Counted from the stretch's first letter, positions 47,922 through 58,108 are shown. The stretch is DNA of 64,000 nucleotides from Bradyrhizobium sp. CB2312 (GCF_029714425.1 NZ_CP121668.1:2315501-2379500), one strand, 5' to 3'. Numbers and translations: made by a program. The notes: generated by a model from the sequence alone, not told the origin.

Positions 47922-50201
47922 ATGGATTCGATCGTGCAACCCGCCGCCACGGAGCAGCCGTCGTCGTCGCGCAACCGGCTGCTGCTGACGGTCTACACTG
48001 CCGCGATCTTCGTCAGCGCGCTGTTGCTGTTCTCGGTGCAGCCGCTGTTCACGAAGATGGTGCTGCCGCGGCTCGGCGGCTCGCCGGCGGTGTGGTCGGT
48101 GGCGATGGTGTTCTTCCAGTCGCTGCTGCTCGCCGGCTATGCCTACGCGCATCTGTTGATGCAGGTCAGGAACCGCATCGTTCCGGTGGTGGTGCATCTG
48201 GTGCTGCTGGTCGCGGCCTTCGCCACCCTGCCGCTCGGCATCGCCTCTGCCTATGGCGAGCCGCCGGCGTCGGGCTACGCATTCTGGCTGCTCGGCCTGT
48301 TCGTGGTCTCGATCGGCCTGCCGTTCTTCGCGCTCGCCGCCAACAACCCGCTGCTGCAAGCCTGGTTCGTCCGCACCGGCCATCCCGCCGGCCACGATCC
48401 CTATTTCCTCTATGCTTCCTCCAATATCGGCAGCTTCCTCGCGCTGTTGTCCTATCCGTTCCTGCTGGAGCCGATGTTCACGCTGCACACGCAGAACCGG
48501 TTCTGGACCGGCGGCTACGGCCTCTTGATCCTCCTGATTGGCGGCTGCGGCGTGCTGCTGCTGCGCTCGCCGAACCTGCCCGTGGTCGATGCGCAAACCG
48601 AGGAGATCAATGCGCCGGCGCCGGGTCTCCTGACCCGGCTGCGCTGGATCTTCCTCGCCGCGGTGCCGTCCGGCCTGCTCATCGCCGTCACCGCACACAT
48701 CTCGACCGACGTCGCGGCGGCGCCGCTTTTGTGGGTGCTGCCGCTCTCGCTGTATCTGCTCACCTGGGTGGTGGTGTTCCAGTCGCGGCCGCTGTTGCCG
48801 CACAAATGGATGCTGATGCTCCAGCCGGTCGCGATCGCCGGCGTCGTCGTCCTTTTGGCTTTCGGCGGCGAGCAGAACCTGCTGCTGACGCTCGGCGGTC
48901 ACCAGCTCTGCTTCTTCGTCATCGCGATGGCCTGCCATGGCGAGCTGGCGCGGACCCGGCCGGCCGCCAAATATCTCACCGGCTTCTATGTCGCGCTGTC
49001 GTTCGGCGGCATGGTCGGCGGGCTCTTTGCCGGCCTCGTTGCTCCCTTCACCTTCTCGTGGATCGCCGAATATCCGATCCTGGTCGCGCTTGCCGCGCTG
49101 TGCCGGCCGCCCGTCAGCGAGCGTCTCGCCGGTGTCGTCAAATGGTACTGGCTGGTGCTTGCCGCGCTCGCGGTGGCGCTGGTTGTGCCGTCCACCACCA
49201 CCGGCAATCTGTCGACCTGGTTCGAGGATCACCGCGTCTGGGTCGCCGGCGGCGTCGGTGTGCTTGCCGCCCTGTTGGCGCTGACATTCAATGCGGACCG
49301 CTGGAAGATTTTTGCGACCGTCGCGCTGGCGCTGGCCTTGATCCGCGTCTATCCCGCCGACGAGGGTCGCGTCACGACGGTGCGCAGCTTCTTCGGCGTG
49401 CACAAGATCGTGGTGACGCCCGGCGGCTATTTCCACGTGCTGATGCACGGGACCACCATCCACGGCGCCGAGCGCTTCCTCAACAATGACGGCACGCCGG
49501 TTGCCGGTCGGCCGGAGCCGATCACCTATTATCACAAGGACGGCGGCATCGGTCAGGCCGTCACCGCGATGCGCGAGCGCAAGGGCGGCCCGCTGAAGGT
49601 CGCCGCAATCGGCGTCGGCTCGGGCACGCTCGCCTGCGCCGCCCAACCCGGCGAGGACTGGAAGTTCTTCGAGATCGACCAGTCCATGGTGGATGCGGCG
49701 CGCGATCCGAAGAATTTTCGTTACATCTCGAGCTGCCTGCCCGACCTGAAGCCGGTGATCGGGGATGCGCGTCTCACCTTCGCGAAAGAGCCCGACGGCG
49801 CCTACGACCTCATCATCGTCGATGCCTATTCGTCGGACGCGATCCCGATTCACCTGGCAACCGAAGAGGCGATGAAGATCTACAAGGACAAGCTCGCCCC
49901 GCACGGCGCCGTCGTGATGCACGTCTCCAACCGGCATCTCGATCTGGAGCCCGTCGTGGTCGGCATCGCCGACGCCAACGACTTGAGGAGCTGGGTCTAC
50001 AACGAGGATTCGGGCCGCGATTCCGACTACATCTTCTCCACCGACGTCGTCATTTCCGCGCGCGATGCGGACGACGTCGGCAGGATCGCATCCTCCAAGC
50101 AATGGGAGGAAACCGAAGCCGACGACAGGGTGCGGGTCTGGACCGACGATTATTCCAACATCTTGGGCGCGCTGTACCGGCGGATAAGGGACGGGGAGTG
50201 A
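47922..50201 (+). CDS. Membrane protein fused to spermidine-synthase-like domain
   Basis: A 759-residue protein. The N-terminal part (about 25-450) has about twelve hydrophobic helices, beginning LLTVYTAAIFVSALLLFSVQ then PLFTKMVLPRLGGSPAVWS, the usual start of this fused group. The C-terminal part (about 480-750) has a Rossmann fold like spermidine synthases: VAAIGVGSGTLACAAQPG, FEIDQSMVDAARDP and DLIIVDAYSSDAIPIHL, with the catalytic Asp position in the DAYSSD segment. Polyamine synthesis has not been shown for such fusions as far as I know, and the role is open. ATG at 47922 starts the conserved part; the open frame before it reads repeats. Confidence 0.85.
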   Translation: MDSIVQPAATEQPSSSRNRLLLTVYTAAIFVSALLLFSVQPLFTKMVLPRLGGSPAVWSVAMVFFQSLLLAGYAYAHLLMQVRNRIVPVVVHLVLLVAAFATLPLGIASAYGEPPASGYAFWLLGLFVVSIGLPFFALAANNPLLQAWFVRTGHPAGHDPYFLYASSNIGSFLALLSYPFLLEPMFTLHTQNRFWTGGYGLLILLIGGCGVLLLRSPNLPVVDAQTEEINAPAPGLLTRLRWIFLAAVPSGLLIAVTAHISTDVAAAPLLWVLPLSLYLLTWVVVFQSRPLLPHKWMLMLQPVAIAGVVVLLAFGGEQNLLLTLGGHQLCFFVIAMACHGELARTRPAAKYLTGFYVALSFGGMVGGLFAGLVAPFTFSWIAEYPILVALAALCRPPVSERLAGVVKWYWLVLAALAVALVVPSTTTGNLSTWFEDHRVWVAGGVGVLAALLALTFNADRWKIFATVALALALIRVYPADEGRVTTVRSFFGVHKIVVTPGGYFHVLMHGTTIHGAERFLNNDGTPVAGRPEPITYYHKDGGIGQAVTAMRERKGGPLKVAAIGVGSGTLACAAQPGEDWKFFEIDQSMVDAARDPKNFRYISSCLPDLKPVIGDARLTFAKEPDGAYDLIIVDAYSSDAIPIHLATEEAMKIYKDKLAPHGAVVMHVSNRHLDLEPVVVGIADANDLRSWVYNEDSGRDSDYIFSTDVVISARDADDVGRIASSKQWEETEADDRVRVWTDDYSNILGALYRRIRDGE

Positions 50202-50209
50202 TCGGGCTC

Positions 50210-50331
50210 TCGTGCCCCGGACGCGGCGCAGCGCGCAGCGGTGCGCTGCAGAACCGGGGCCCATCTGTCTGGATCCCGGCTCTGCGTCGCGTCATTTCAT
50301 GCCGCGCCGCGTCCGGGACACGAGAGGCGCA
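50210..50331. repeat. Degenerate inverted repeat, family D copy 3
   Basis: TCGTGCCCCGGACGCGGCGC at the left and GCCGCGTCCGGGACACGAGA at the right are near-complementary, with an inner pair CCGGGGCC / ATCCCGGCTC. It lies between the convergent ends of the spermidine-synthase-like gene and a hydrolase and may also act as terminator. Confidence 0.7.
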
Positions 50332-50342
50332 AGGCCGCGCGC

Positions 50343-51200
50343 TCAACGGTCCGGCACCGCAGCCGCCAGCTGGTCGATGGTCGGGCGCGGCTTGCTGAGG
50401 CGCGGCATGTTGAACGGGCTGTCGTCCTCGCCGAGCTCGTTGAGGAAGTCGTGCAGCGCGCCTTCGATGAAGCCCTTCACCTGGTCCGAGCCGCGGTCGC
50501 TGAGATCGTTGTGCTGGAATTCGGTCTTCACCACCTGGATGCCCGCTTTGGCGCAGGTCTCGTCGTCGGGGACGACGCCGGGATCGGGCTTGAACTGCGG
50601 ATCCTTCGAGCGGAAGGACAAGATCTTGATCCTGCCGTCGGTGACGAAGGGCACGCGCAGATTGTCCAGCGTAACGACCTTCTTCACCAACTCCGGATGA
50701 AGCTTGGCGAAATACATCGAGATGTCGCCGCCGTTCGAATGCCCGACAAGGGTCAGATGGCGGTAGTCCGCGTTCGGGTAGAGCTGCTTGAGGCGGTCGA
50801 TCGTGAACAGGATGTTGGCGATGCCGCGATTGTATTGCGAGCGGCGGCCGACATATTCCTCGTCGACCTTGGTCACCATGGGATCGTCGGTCGAAAGATC
50901 GTGCTGAATGCTCACGACCAGATAGCCGCGCGCGGCGAATGTGTTGGTGAGGAACGAATACTCGGTGTGCTTGACCGTGTTGCCGTGGCTGAGGATGACG
51001 ACCGGCAGGTCGATCATTTCAGCCATCGACTGGATCTCGCGGTCGCGGCGGACAGAGACCTCGACGGTCACGTCGCGGTCGCCGCGCAGGATGTCGGCCA
51101 TCCCAATGGTGGTGTGGTGGATCGCCCATTTGCCGGCAACGAAATAGGTGAAGGCCATCAGCGCCGCGGCTGAGGCGAAAACGGCAAGGCCTCGCTTCAT
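50343..51200 (-). CDS. Membrane-anchored or exported alpha/beta hydrolase
   Basis: A 285-residue protein with an N-terminal hydrophobic signal or anchor (KRGLAVFASAAALMAFTYFV). The hydrolase fold shows LPVVILSHGNTVKHTEYSFL (oxyanion loop), RGYLVVSIQHDLSTDDPM, and the nucleophile elbow LVGHSNGGDI. The arrangement resembles PAF-acetylhydrolase or chlorophyllase-like enzymes. ATG at 51200 has GGAG six bases upstream. Substrate and partner are unknown. It is convergent with the preceding gene and divergent from the M28-like gene. Confidence 0.8.
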   Translation of the reverse strand: MKRGLAVFASAAALMAFTYFVAGKWAIHHTTIGMADILRGDRDVTVEVSVRRDREIQSMAEMIDLPVVILSHGNTVKHTEYSFLTNTFAARGYLVVSIQHDLSTDDPMVTKVDEEYVGRRSQYNRGIANILFTIDRLKQLYPNADYRHLTLVGHSNGGDISMYFAKLHPELVKKVVTLDNLRVPFVTDGRIKILSFRSKDPQFKPDPGVVPDDETCAKAGIQVVKTEFQHNDLSDRGSDQVKGFIEGALHDFLNELGEDDSPFNMPRLSKPRPTIDQLAAAVPDR

Positions 51201-51574
51201 GACAGTCTCCGCATCCGGTGATCTCAATCCTGCGGGCGGGGGGCCGTCGCATGAATCACGCCCGGCACAAATTCCGGGCCAACCGCAACACTCCCCGCCG
51301 GACGTCTCAGCTCAATGAATGGGCCGGACGGTATTGCGGGGTTTTTACAGCTGGATGACCGGCCGTCGGCACGACGGCGGGAGACAAGATTCTCTCGCAA
51401 AAGTGAGGGAATTGCCTTCCAGGCAGCCATGCCCGCCGGCTGGTGCGATGTCCCGCGGCCGACAGTGGCAATGCCAGATCCGGGCGCCGCTCATGCCGGC
51501 GAGCCAAGGCGGTTGACGGCGGCGGCGGAAGGCCGAGACTGGCCGCGGGCGGGATCGGTTCCGGGACGACTCAC
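51201..51574. other. Divergent intergenic region, no gene seen
   Basis: 374 bases between the divergent hydrolase and M28-like gene. The sequence is GC-rich with short open frames that overlap each other on both strands and show no ribosome site or family. It presumably holds both promoters. No repeat element of the families in this window is present. Confidence 0.5.
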
Positions 51575-52831
51575 ATGCAGCGCATCTTCATCGCGATGGC
51601 GGCAGTTCTCATGGTTGAGCAGGCGGCAGCCAAGGATGTGCTTTCGGGGGCTAGTCTTTACGAAGACGTCACGCGCTATTCATCCTTCGGCCTGCATCGC
51701 TTCGGCTCGGCCGGCGATCGCGCCACCGCGGACTGGATCGCCGGCGAGATGAAGCAGGCGGGGTTTGACGTCAGCTTCCAGCCTGTCGTGCTCGGCCGGC
51801 AATATGTCGTCGAGCAGGCCAGCACTGAGGCCGGAGGCACCCGCGTGGAGGCGACGCCGTTCTGGTGGCCGCCAGAAGACAAGGCGAGCTTCCATTTGAC
51901 CGCGCCGCTCGCGCGCGATGGCGATGTCGCCGGAAAGATCCTCTTGCTCGAGCTGCCGTTCGATCGCGGCGCCTATCTCGGCCCCGCCCATCGCGCGGCG
52001 ATTGCCGAAGCCGCAGCGAAGAAGCCTGCGGCGATCCTCCTGACGATCGGCAATCCCGCCGACGACCGCTTTGCCTACAACGTCACGCAGGAGGACACGC
52101 CCTGGCCGGTGCCGGTGATCGTGGTCGGCGCCAAATCGCGCCCGACCTTCGAGCGCGCGCTCGCGTCAGGCGCGCCTGTCACCCTTGACGTCAAGGGCCA
52201 TTACGAACGCGATGTCGCCGGCCGCAACGTCGTCGCCGCGATCGGCACCGGCCCGACCATCGTCGTCTCCACACCGATGACCGGCTGGTACAGCTGCGTG
52301 TGCGAACGCGGCCCCGGCATCGCCAACTTCCTCGCGCTCGCGCGCACCGTCGCCGCGGAGAAATGGCCGGCGCATTTCGTCTTCATCGCCACCGCGGGCC
52401 ACGAGATCGGCCATGGCGGCATGGAGCTGTTCCTGAAGCACGGCGCTCCGGCGCCGAAGGACACGCTGGCCTGGATTCACTTCGGCTCGTCGAACGCCTG
52501 CTACGCCTTTGCGGAAGGAGCCCGCACCGATCGGCCTGAGGAGGAGCGCTATCTCGTGCTGAGCAAATCGGCCGTCGCGCTCACCGACGAGGCTTTCGCA
52601 AGAGTCGAGGCAAAGCGGCTGGTGACGGAGAAGCAGGCGGTCGGCGAGCTGCGCGACGTGCATGCCGCGGGCTACGCCAATTTCCTCGGCATGGCCGGCC
52701 GCCATCGGACGTTCCATACGCCGTCGGACGATCTTGCTGCGACCGGGCCCGATATCCTCGAGCCGGTCGCCCGCGCCTTCGTCGATGCCGCGCGGAAGAT
52801 CGTCGAACGCGGCGAAGCCGCGTTCAGATAG
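51575..52831 (+). CDS. Exported M28-like peptidase fold protein with altered metal site
   Basis: A 418-residue protein with a Sec signal peptide (MQRIFIAMAAVLMVEQAAAK). It has the M28 layout with an inserted PA-type domain (about 90-200) and the end motif FHTPSDDL, where M28 enzymes keep their last zinc histidine. But the usual first motif (GAHxD) is replaced by STPMTGWYSC, the second (DNGSG) by ERGPGIANF, and the glutamate pair by TAGHEIGHGG. So several zinc ligands are missing, and it may be a non-peptidase or use another site. It lies upstream of the convergent L,D-transpeptidase. Confidence 0.75.
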   Translation: MQRIFIAMAAVLMVEQAAAKDVLSGASLYEDVTRYSSFGLHRFGSAGDRATADWIAGEMKQAGFDVSFQPVVLGRQYVVEQASTEAGGTRVEATPFWWPPEDKASFHLTAPLARDGDVAGKILLLELPFDRGAYLGPAHRAAIAEAAAKKPAAILLTIGNPADDRFAYNVTQEDTPWPVPVIVVGAKSRPTFERALASGAPVTLDVKGHYERDVAGRNVVAAIGTGPTIVVSTPMTGWYSCVCERGPGIANFLALARTVAAEKWPAHFVFIATAGHEIGHGGMELFLKHGAPAPKDTLAWIHFGSSNACYAFAEGARTDRPEEERYLVLSKSAVALTDEAFARVEAKRLVTEKQAVGELRDVHAAGYANFLGMAGRHRTFHTPSDDLAATGPDILEPVARAFVDAARKIVERGEAAFR

Positions 52832-52858
52832 AGCATGATCCGGACTCGGATCATGCTC
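52831..52858. terminator. Perfect palindrome between convergent genes, likely bidirectional terminator
   Basis: GAGCATGATCCG and CGGATCATGCTC form a perfect 12-bp stem with a GACT loop, two bases after the M28-like stop and 12 bases from the stop of the convergent L,D-transpeptidase. Its outer arms match the element at 53681-53728. Confidence 0.65.
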
Positions 52859-52869
52859 AAATAACAACG

Positions 52870-53649
52870 TCAGTTCTGATAGTAGCCGCGCGGTTGATAA
52901 TACTGCCGCGGCTGCGGCTGATAGTAGCCCTGCTGGCCGTAGCCCTGATTGTAATACTGCTGCGGCTGCTGCTGCTGATAAACCTGCGCGTCATAGAGCG
53001 GGCGGCCGGCAGAGCGCGGCGCCGGATAGCGTGCGCCGGTGTCGCTGCCGTCGGCCGGATAGATGTAGTTGTCATCCTGCGGCATGTAGCGGCGGGCGGG
53101 CTGCGCCGGCGGCGCCAGATTCACGGGATCGCCTGAGGTGGCGTATTGCTCTTCGGCAGGCTGCTGGCCGCGCGCCACTGCATTGGCATTGCGGCCGCGC
53201 GGGTTGCGCGCCAGCGCCACTTGCGCCGAGCCGGTCAGCGTCACCGAGGTGTTGAGTACGCCCTGCTGCTGCACCAGCGCGTAGAGCGTCGAGGCGTTCT
53301 GGCGCGACAGCCGCACGCAGCCATGCGAGGCCGGTGAGCCGAGACGGCCGACCGAGTCGGTGCCGTGAATGGCGTGTCCGACCTTGGTGAAGAAGATCGA
53401 ATGCGGCATCGGCGCGTCGTCGAATTCCTTGGAGAAGTGATCCTCTTCCATGCGGAAGGCGCGGAAGGCGCCGTTCGGAGTCTCGCGCGAGGGAATGCCC
53501 GTCGACACCGGCCAGTGATAGCGGGTCACGCCGTCGACGACGACGGTCATCTGCTGATTGTCCTTGTCGATGGTGATGTCGACCTTGGCTTGCGCGGTGC
53601 CCGCGCTCAAAAGCATCAACGAAGCAAAAGCGATGAAATATGAACGCAT
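52870..53649 (-). CDS. L,D-transpeptidase (YkuD/ErfK) with Tyr/Gln-rich tail
   Basis: A 259-residue periplasmic enzyme. A Sec signal peptide (SYFIAFASLMLLSAGTAQA) is followed by the YkuD domain (about 23-135). The catalytic centre is SHGCVRLS with C111, and H92 and H109 are also conserved. It makes 3-3 peptidoglycan cross-links or attaches proteins to the wall. The last 90 residues are disordered and end in a Tyr-, Gln- and Pro-rich tail (YYNQGYGQQGYYQPQ). ATG at 53649 gives the signal peptide; longer open frame upstream is not needed. Confidence 0.92.
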   Translation of the reverse strand: MRSYFIAFASLMLLSAGTAQAKVDITIDKDNQQMTVVVDGVTRYHWPVSTGIPSRETPNGAFRAFRMEEDHFSKEFDDAPMPHSIFFTKVGHAIHGTDSVGRLGSPASHGCVRLSRQNASTLYALVQQQGVLNTSVTLTGSAQVALARNPRGRNANAVARGQQPAEEQYATSGDPVNLAPPAQPARRYMPQDDNYIYPADGSDTGARYPAPRSAGRPLYDAQVYQQQQPQQYYNQGYGQQGYYQPQPRQYYQPRGYYQN

Positions 53650-53680
53650 CTGACGTCTGGCCTCCGGCCTGTTCACGCTA

Positions 53681-53728
53681 GAGCATAATCCGGAAAAGTG
53701 TGTAGCGGTTTTCCGAAAGATCATGCTC
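53681..53728. repeat. Palindromic element of the CGGAAAA family
   Basis: GAGCATAATCCGGAAAAGTG ... GGTTTTCCGAAAGATCATGC, the same element as 6449-6494 in the opposite orientation. It lies just upstream of the L,D-transpeptidase start. The rest of the gap to 54009 shows no gene. Confidence 0.7.
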
Positions 53729-54009
53729 AAACAATAACACCGCGGCTCACCGTCCCCCGGCGTGCAATATGCCCGCAATCCGGCTTTCGTTCCAGCGGCC
53801 CGCCGAGCCATCGTTAACGTGATGCGTGATGTAAGCAAGGCCGCTTTGTGCCACGTGGCTGGCGGCGATGCTGACATTTTCGCGAGCGGATGCGCATTCA
53901 TAACGCCGACAATTCGTCACAAAGGCGCAACCATTTGGCCGTTTCGAACGTTGATTGTCGCCGGCCTCGACAGGCGGCGTTCGCCGCCAAACACTCCTTG
54001 GGATTGAAG

Positions 54010-54333
54010 ATGAACAAAGCCCGTATCGCCGCCGCAGCCCTGCCGGCCGGCTTGCCTGCCCGCCTGCTGTTCGCAGTCGCCGCCATCCTGCTCGCGCTGT
54101 TGGCGCTGCCGCACGCCGGCCACGCCCAGGGCATCGTGCGGGGCGCCCAGGAAGGCTCGTATGAAGGTAACCGGATCGCCGGTCCCGTGGGCGGCGTGGT
54201 CGGTGGTGCGGTCGGCGCTGGTGTCGGCGGCGCCGTCGGTGCGGTGGAGAGCGTGTTCGGCATCCCGCACCGTCATTACCGTCACTGCCGCGGGTACTAT
54301 GACGGCTATCACCGCTTCCATTGCTATCGCTGA
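54010..54333 (+). CDS. Small exported glycine-zipper protein with His/Tyr-rich end
   Basis: A 107-residue protein with a long signal peptide ending LALPHAGHAQG. The middle is a glycine zipper (GPVGGVVGGAVGAGVGGAVG), a motif that packs into membranes. The end is rich in His, Tyr and Arg (HRHYRHCRGYYDGYHRFH) with two cysteines. No enzyme domain is seen. ATG at 54010 is preceded by GAAG. Such small proteins are common in Bradyrhizobium-type genomes and uncharacterised. Confidence 0.7.
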   Translation: MNKARIAAAALPAGLPARLLFAVAAILLALLALPHAGHAQGIVRGAQEGSYEGNRIAGPVGGVVGGAVGAGVGGAVGAVESVFGIPHRHYRHCRGYYDGYHRFHCYR

Positions 54334-54342
54334 ATCCATCGC

Positions 54343-54443
54343 CGTCATTCCGGGGCGCGCGCAGCGCGAGCCCGGAATCCATCGAACGGCAACGTCAGTG
54401 GATGAATGGATTCCGGGCTCGCCCTTCGGGCGCCCGGAATGAC
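54343..54443. repeat. Palindromic intergenic element, family B copy 5
   Basis: GTCATTCCGGGGCGCGCGCA and CGGGCGCCCGGAATGAC as outer arms, CCCGGAATCCATC and ATGGATTCCGGG inside. It lies between the convergent glycine-zipper and ABC permease genes. Confidence 0.88.
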
Positions 54444-54451
54444 GGCAGAGG

Positions 54452-55209
54452 TTAATTCTTCAGCCGGTACCCGGTGCGGAAAATCCACCAGATGATGGCG
54501 AGGCAGACCACCAGGAATGCCACCGTCATGCTAATGCTGACGGACACGCTGACGTCGGCGATCTCGTAAAAACTCCAGCGGAAGCCCGAGATCAGATAGA
54601 CGACCGGATTGAGCAGCGCGACCGTGCGCCAGCCCGCCGGCAGCATGTCGATGGAATAGAAGCTGCCGCCGAGGAAGGTCAGCGGCGTCACCACCAGCAT
54701 CGGGATCATCTGCAGCTTCTCGAAGCCGTCGGCCCAGATGCCGATGATGAAGCCGAACAGGCTGAACGTCACCGCCGTCAGCACCAGGAAGGCCAGCATC
54801 CAGATGGGATGATGGATGTGCAGCGGCACGAACAGCCCGGCTGTCGCCAGGATGATCAGGCCCAGGATGATCGACTTGGTCGCGGCGGCGCCGACATAGC
54901 CGAGCACGATCTCGAAATAGGAGATCGGCGCCGACAGGATCTCGTAGATCGTGCCGGTGAATTTCGGGAAGTAGATGCCGAACGAGGCGTTGGCGATGCT
55001 CTGCGTCAGCACCGAGAGCATGATCAGGCCCGGCACGATGAAGGTGCCGTAGCTGACGCCTTCGACCTGGCTGATGCGCGAGCCGATCGCCGCGCCGAAC
55101 ACCACGAAATAAAGTGAGGTCGAGACCACCGGCGAGACGATGCTTTGCAGCAGCGTGCGCCAGGTGCGCGCCATTTCGAACAGATAGATGGCGCGGATGG
55201 CGCGGTGAT

Positions 55210-55213
<4 letters not shown>
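54452..55213 (-). CDS. ABC-2 type permease (YadH-like)
   Basis: A 253-residue membrane protein with six helices of the ABC-2 exporter fold. It begins [20 protein letters not shown] and carries the family segment [20 protein letters not shown] and, later, [23 protein letters not shown] at 55213 overlaps the stop of the ATPase gene (ATGA), so the pair is translationally coupled. Length and order match YadGH of E. coli, whose substrate is not established. Confidence 0.92.
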
Positions 55214-56133
<920 letters not shown>

Positions 56134-56419
56134 GATGGCCGCAAGGCTGAGGGGCAAAGGTTGGGGAAGGGGGCTGGAACCTGCCGGGAGGCGGGTCAGC
56201 GGTGCCCTGAGATAGGAATGGCCTTGCCCGGTCGCAATTGCCCGGAGAAAAATGGCCTCAAAACGGGCCCTTGAGGGGCAGGTTTCGGGTAAGTGTTGCG
56301 CGATGGTCACGGCTTGCCGCTAAGATTGCCACTCACGCGCCTCTTTGTTGCGTCCGCGAGCGGGCCGTGGCTACGATTCCGGCTAATCGCAAAGCGTATT
56401 GTTCCCAGGGAAAACATCG

Positions 56420-57139
56420 ATGAGACCGAACGGCCGTCACACCGCCGGCGCCAGCCAGTTGTCCGCCCTCCGCCTGTGGATGGTGGGCCTGCTCCTGCTG
56501 TCAGCTGTTGCCATGAGCCCGACCACCGCCCGGGCGGCCCCGAGCCAGGCCGCGGTCGCGACCACGCATGTCTACCTGCTCCGCGGCGTGCTCAACATCT
56601 TCTCGCTGGGCCTCGACACCATCGGCGCCCGCCTCCAGGCGCAGGGCATCCCGGTGACCGTCGCCAACTTCGTGTCCTGGTCCTCGCTCGCCGATGAAGC
56701 TGCGACCGACTACAAGGCCGGCCGCCTCAAGACCATCATCCTGGTCGGTCATTCCTCCGGCGCAACCGCGCTGCCCGACATGATCGCCAAGCTCAACCAG
56801 CTCGGCGTTCCCGTGAAGCTCGCGATCGGCCTCGACTCCGTGTTCAAGACCAGGCTCTCGACCGGCGCGGAGCGCTACATCAACATCTATATCGGCGACG
56901 GTCCCGGCGAGCCGGTACGGGCCGCAGCGGGCCTGCGCGGCAAGCTCGACAATGTCGACGTCCGCGGCACCGGCGTCGGCCACATCTCGATCGACAAGAG
57001 CGAGGCGATCCAGCGCCGCGTCATCGCCGAGATCGACGCCGCGATCATGCGCTCGCGCGCCCCGGCTGCCCCCGTCGCCGAACCCGGCGCGCCGCGGCCC
57101 GCGCGCTCGGCGGCGGCCGCGGCTCCGGCGCGGAACTGA
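56420..57139 (+). CDS. Exported serine-hydrolase-like protein, paralogue 1 (no LysM)
   Basis: A 239-residue protein with a signal peptide (LWMVGLLLLSAVAMSPTTARA). The mature part looks like a compact alpha/beta hydrolase: HVYLLRGVLNIFSLGLDTI, nucleophile elbow VGHSSG (S112), acid residue D139 (GLDSVF) and H188 (GHISID). It shares this order of motifs with the protein at 58960-59895 (FRGAMGPIFSTGMD, GHSMGG, IDPAH, SHINIEKS). The end is Ala-Pro rich. No named family is recognised; a lipase or esterase role is an inference from the triad. Confidence 0.7.
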   Translation: MRPNGRHTAGASQLSALRLWMVGLLLLSAVAMSPTTARAAPSQAAVATTHVYLLRGVLNIFSLGLDTIGARLQAQGIPVTVANFVSWSSLADEAATDYKAGRLKTIILVGHSSGATALPDMIAKLNQLGVPVKLAIGLDSVFKTRLSTGAERYINIYIGDGPGEPVRAAAGLRGKLDNVDVRGTGVGHISIDKSEAIQRRVIAEIDAAIMRSRAPAAPVAEPGAPRPARSAAAAAPARN

Positions 57140-57208
57140 AGTCTCTTCTCCCGTGATGCTCGGCGGCCGCGGCGTTGCGACGCCGCGGCCGTTTCGCATC
57201 GGCTCCCG

Positions 57209-58060
57209 TTACGCCAGAAACACGCGGATCGCGTCCGCGATCTCGCGCGCATGCGTTTCCAGCGCGAAATGGCCGGTGTCGAAGAACTGCACCACCGCAT
57301 TGGGATTGTCGCGCTTGAAGGCTTCGGCGCCGGGCGGAATGAAGAACGGATCGTTCTTGCCCCACACTGCCAGGAACGGCGGCTTGCGGGTGCGGAAGTA
57401 GCTCTGGAATAGCGGATAGAGCGCGACGTTGCTCTTGTAGTCGCCGAACAGGTCGAGCTGCACGTCATCCGAGCCCGGGCGCGCGAGATAAAAGTTGTCG
57501 AGGCTCTGGCCGTCCGGCGACACCAGGGCCGGATCGGGGACGCCATGGGTGTACTGCCAGCGCGTCGCCTCCGGCGTGAGGAAGGCACGCAGCGCCTCGC
57601 GGTTCGCCGGCGAGGGGTCCTGCCAATAGGCCTTGATCGGGGTCCAGCCATCGCTGAGGCCGTCCTCATAGGCATTGCCGTTCTGCGAGATGATCGCCGT
57701 GACCCGCTCGGGATGACTAAGCGCGAGCCGGAAGCCGGTCGGCGCGCCATAGTCGAACACATAGATGGCGAAGCGATCGAAGCCGATCACTTCGGTGAAG
57801 CGCTCGATCACATGCGCGATGTTCTCGAAATTGTAGACGAAGTCCTGGCGCGACGGCATGTCGGACTGGCCGAAGCCGGGAAGATCGGGCGCGACGATAT
57901 GAAACTTGTCGGCGAGCAGCGGGATCAGGTCGCGGAACATATGGCCGGCGCTCGGGAAGCCGTGCAGCAGCAGAAGCTTCGGCGCGCCTTTCGAGCCAGC
58001 CTCACGATAGAACACCTTGAAGCCATCGACGTCTGCCGTGCGGTAGCTGGTCGGGCTCAT
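57209..58060 (-). CDS. Alpha/beta hydrolase of the epoxide hydrolase/haloalkane dehalogenase group
   Basis: A 283-residue soluble hydrolase. HGFPSAGHMFRDL is the oxyanion region. The nucleophile elbow reads YVFDYGAPTGF, with Asp (D103) where esterases have Ser, as in epoxide hydrolases and haloalkane dehalogenases. The C-terminal histidine is in FFDTGHFALE. ATG at 58060 has GGAG six bases upstream. It is divergent from a CGNR regulator, with a perfect inverted repeat between them. The substrate is unknown. Confidence 0.88.
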   Translation of the reverse strand: MSPTSYRTADVDGFKVFYREAGSKGAPKLLLLHGFPSAGHMFRDLIPLLADKFHIVAPDLPGFGQSDMPSRQDFVYNFENIAHVIERFTEVIGFDRFAIYVFDYGAPTGFRLALSHPERVTAIISQNGNAYEDGLSDGWTPIKAYWQDPSPANREALRAFLTPEATRWQYTHGVPDPALVSPDGQSLDNFYLARPGSDDVQLDLFGDYKSNVALYPLFQSYFRTRKPPFLAVWGKNDPFFIPPGAEAFKRDNPNAVVQFFDTGHFALETHAREIADAIRVFLA

Positions 58061-58077
58061 GACCGTCTCCAATTCAT

Positions 58078-58108
58078 GTAACCTGTTAAATCGATAAATT
58101 CAGGTTAC
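58078..58108. promoter_or_regulatory. Perfect inverted repeat GTAACCTG-N15-CAGGTTAC, likely operator
   Basis: GTAACCTG (58078-58085) and CAGGTTAC (58101-58108) are exact reverse complements with an AT-rich spacer, between the divergent starts at 58060 and 58188. A similar half-site, GGGTTACC, occurs near 58143. This is a typical repressor operator layout. The likely binder is the CGNR protein encoded next to it, or a TetR-like factor elsewhere. Confidence 0.65.

Noticed and set aside
47805..50264. An 819-codon minus-strand frame opposite the spermidine-synthase-like gene
   Set aside because: It is low-complexity Arg/Gln/Asp/His sequence without a family, while the plus strand has clear membrane and Rossmann motifs.
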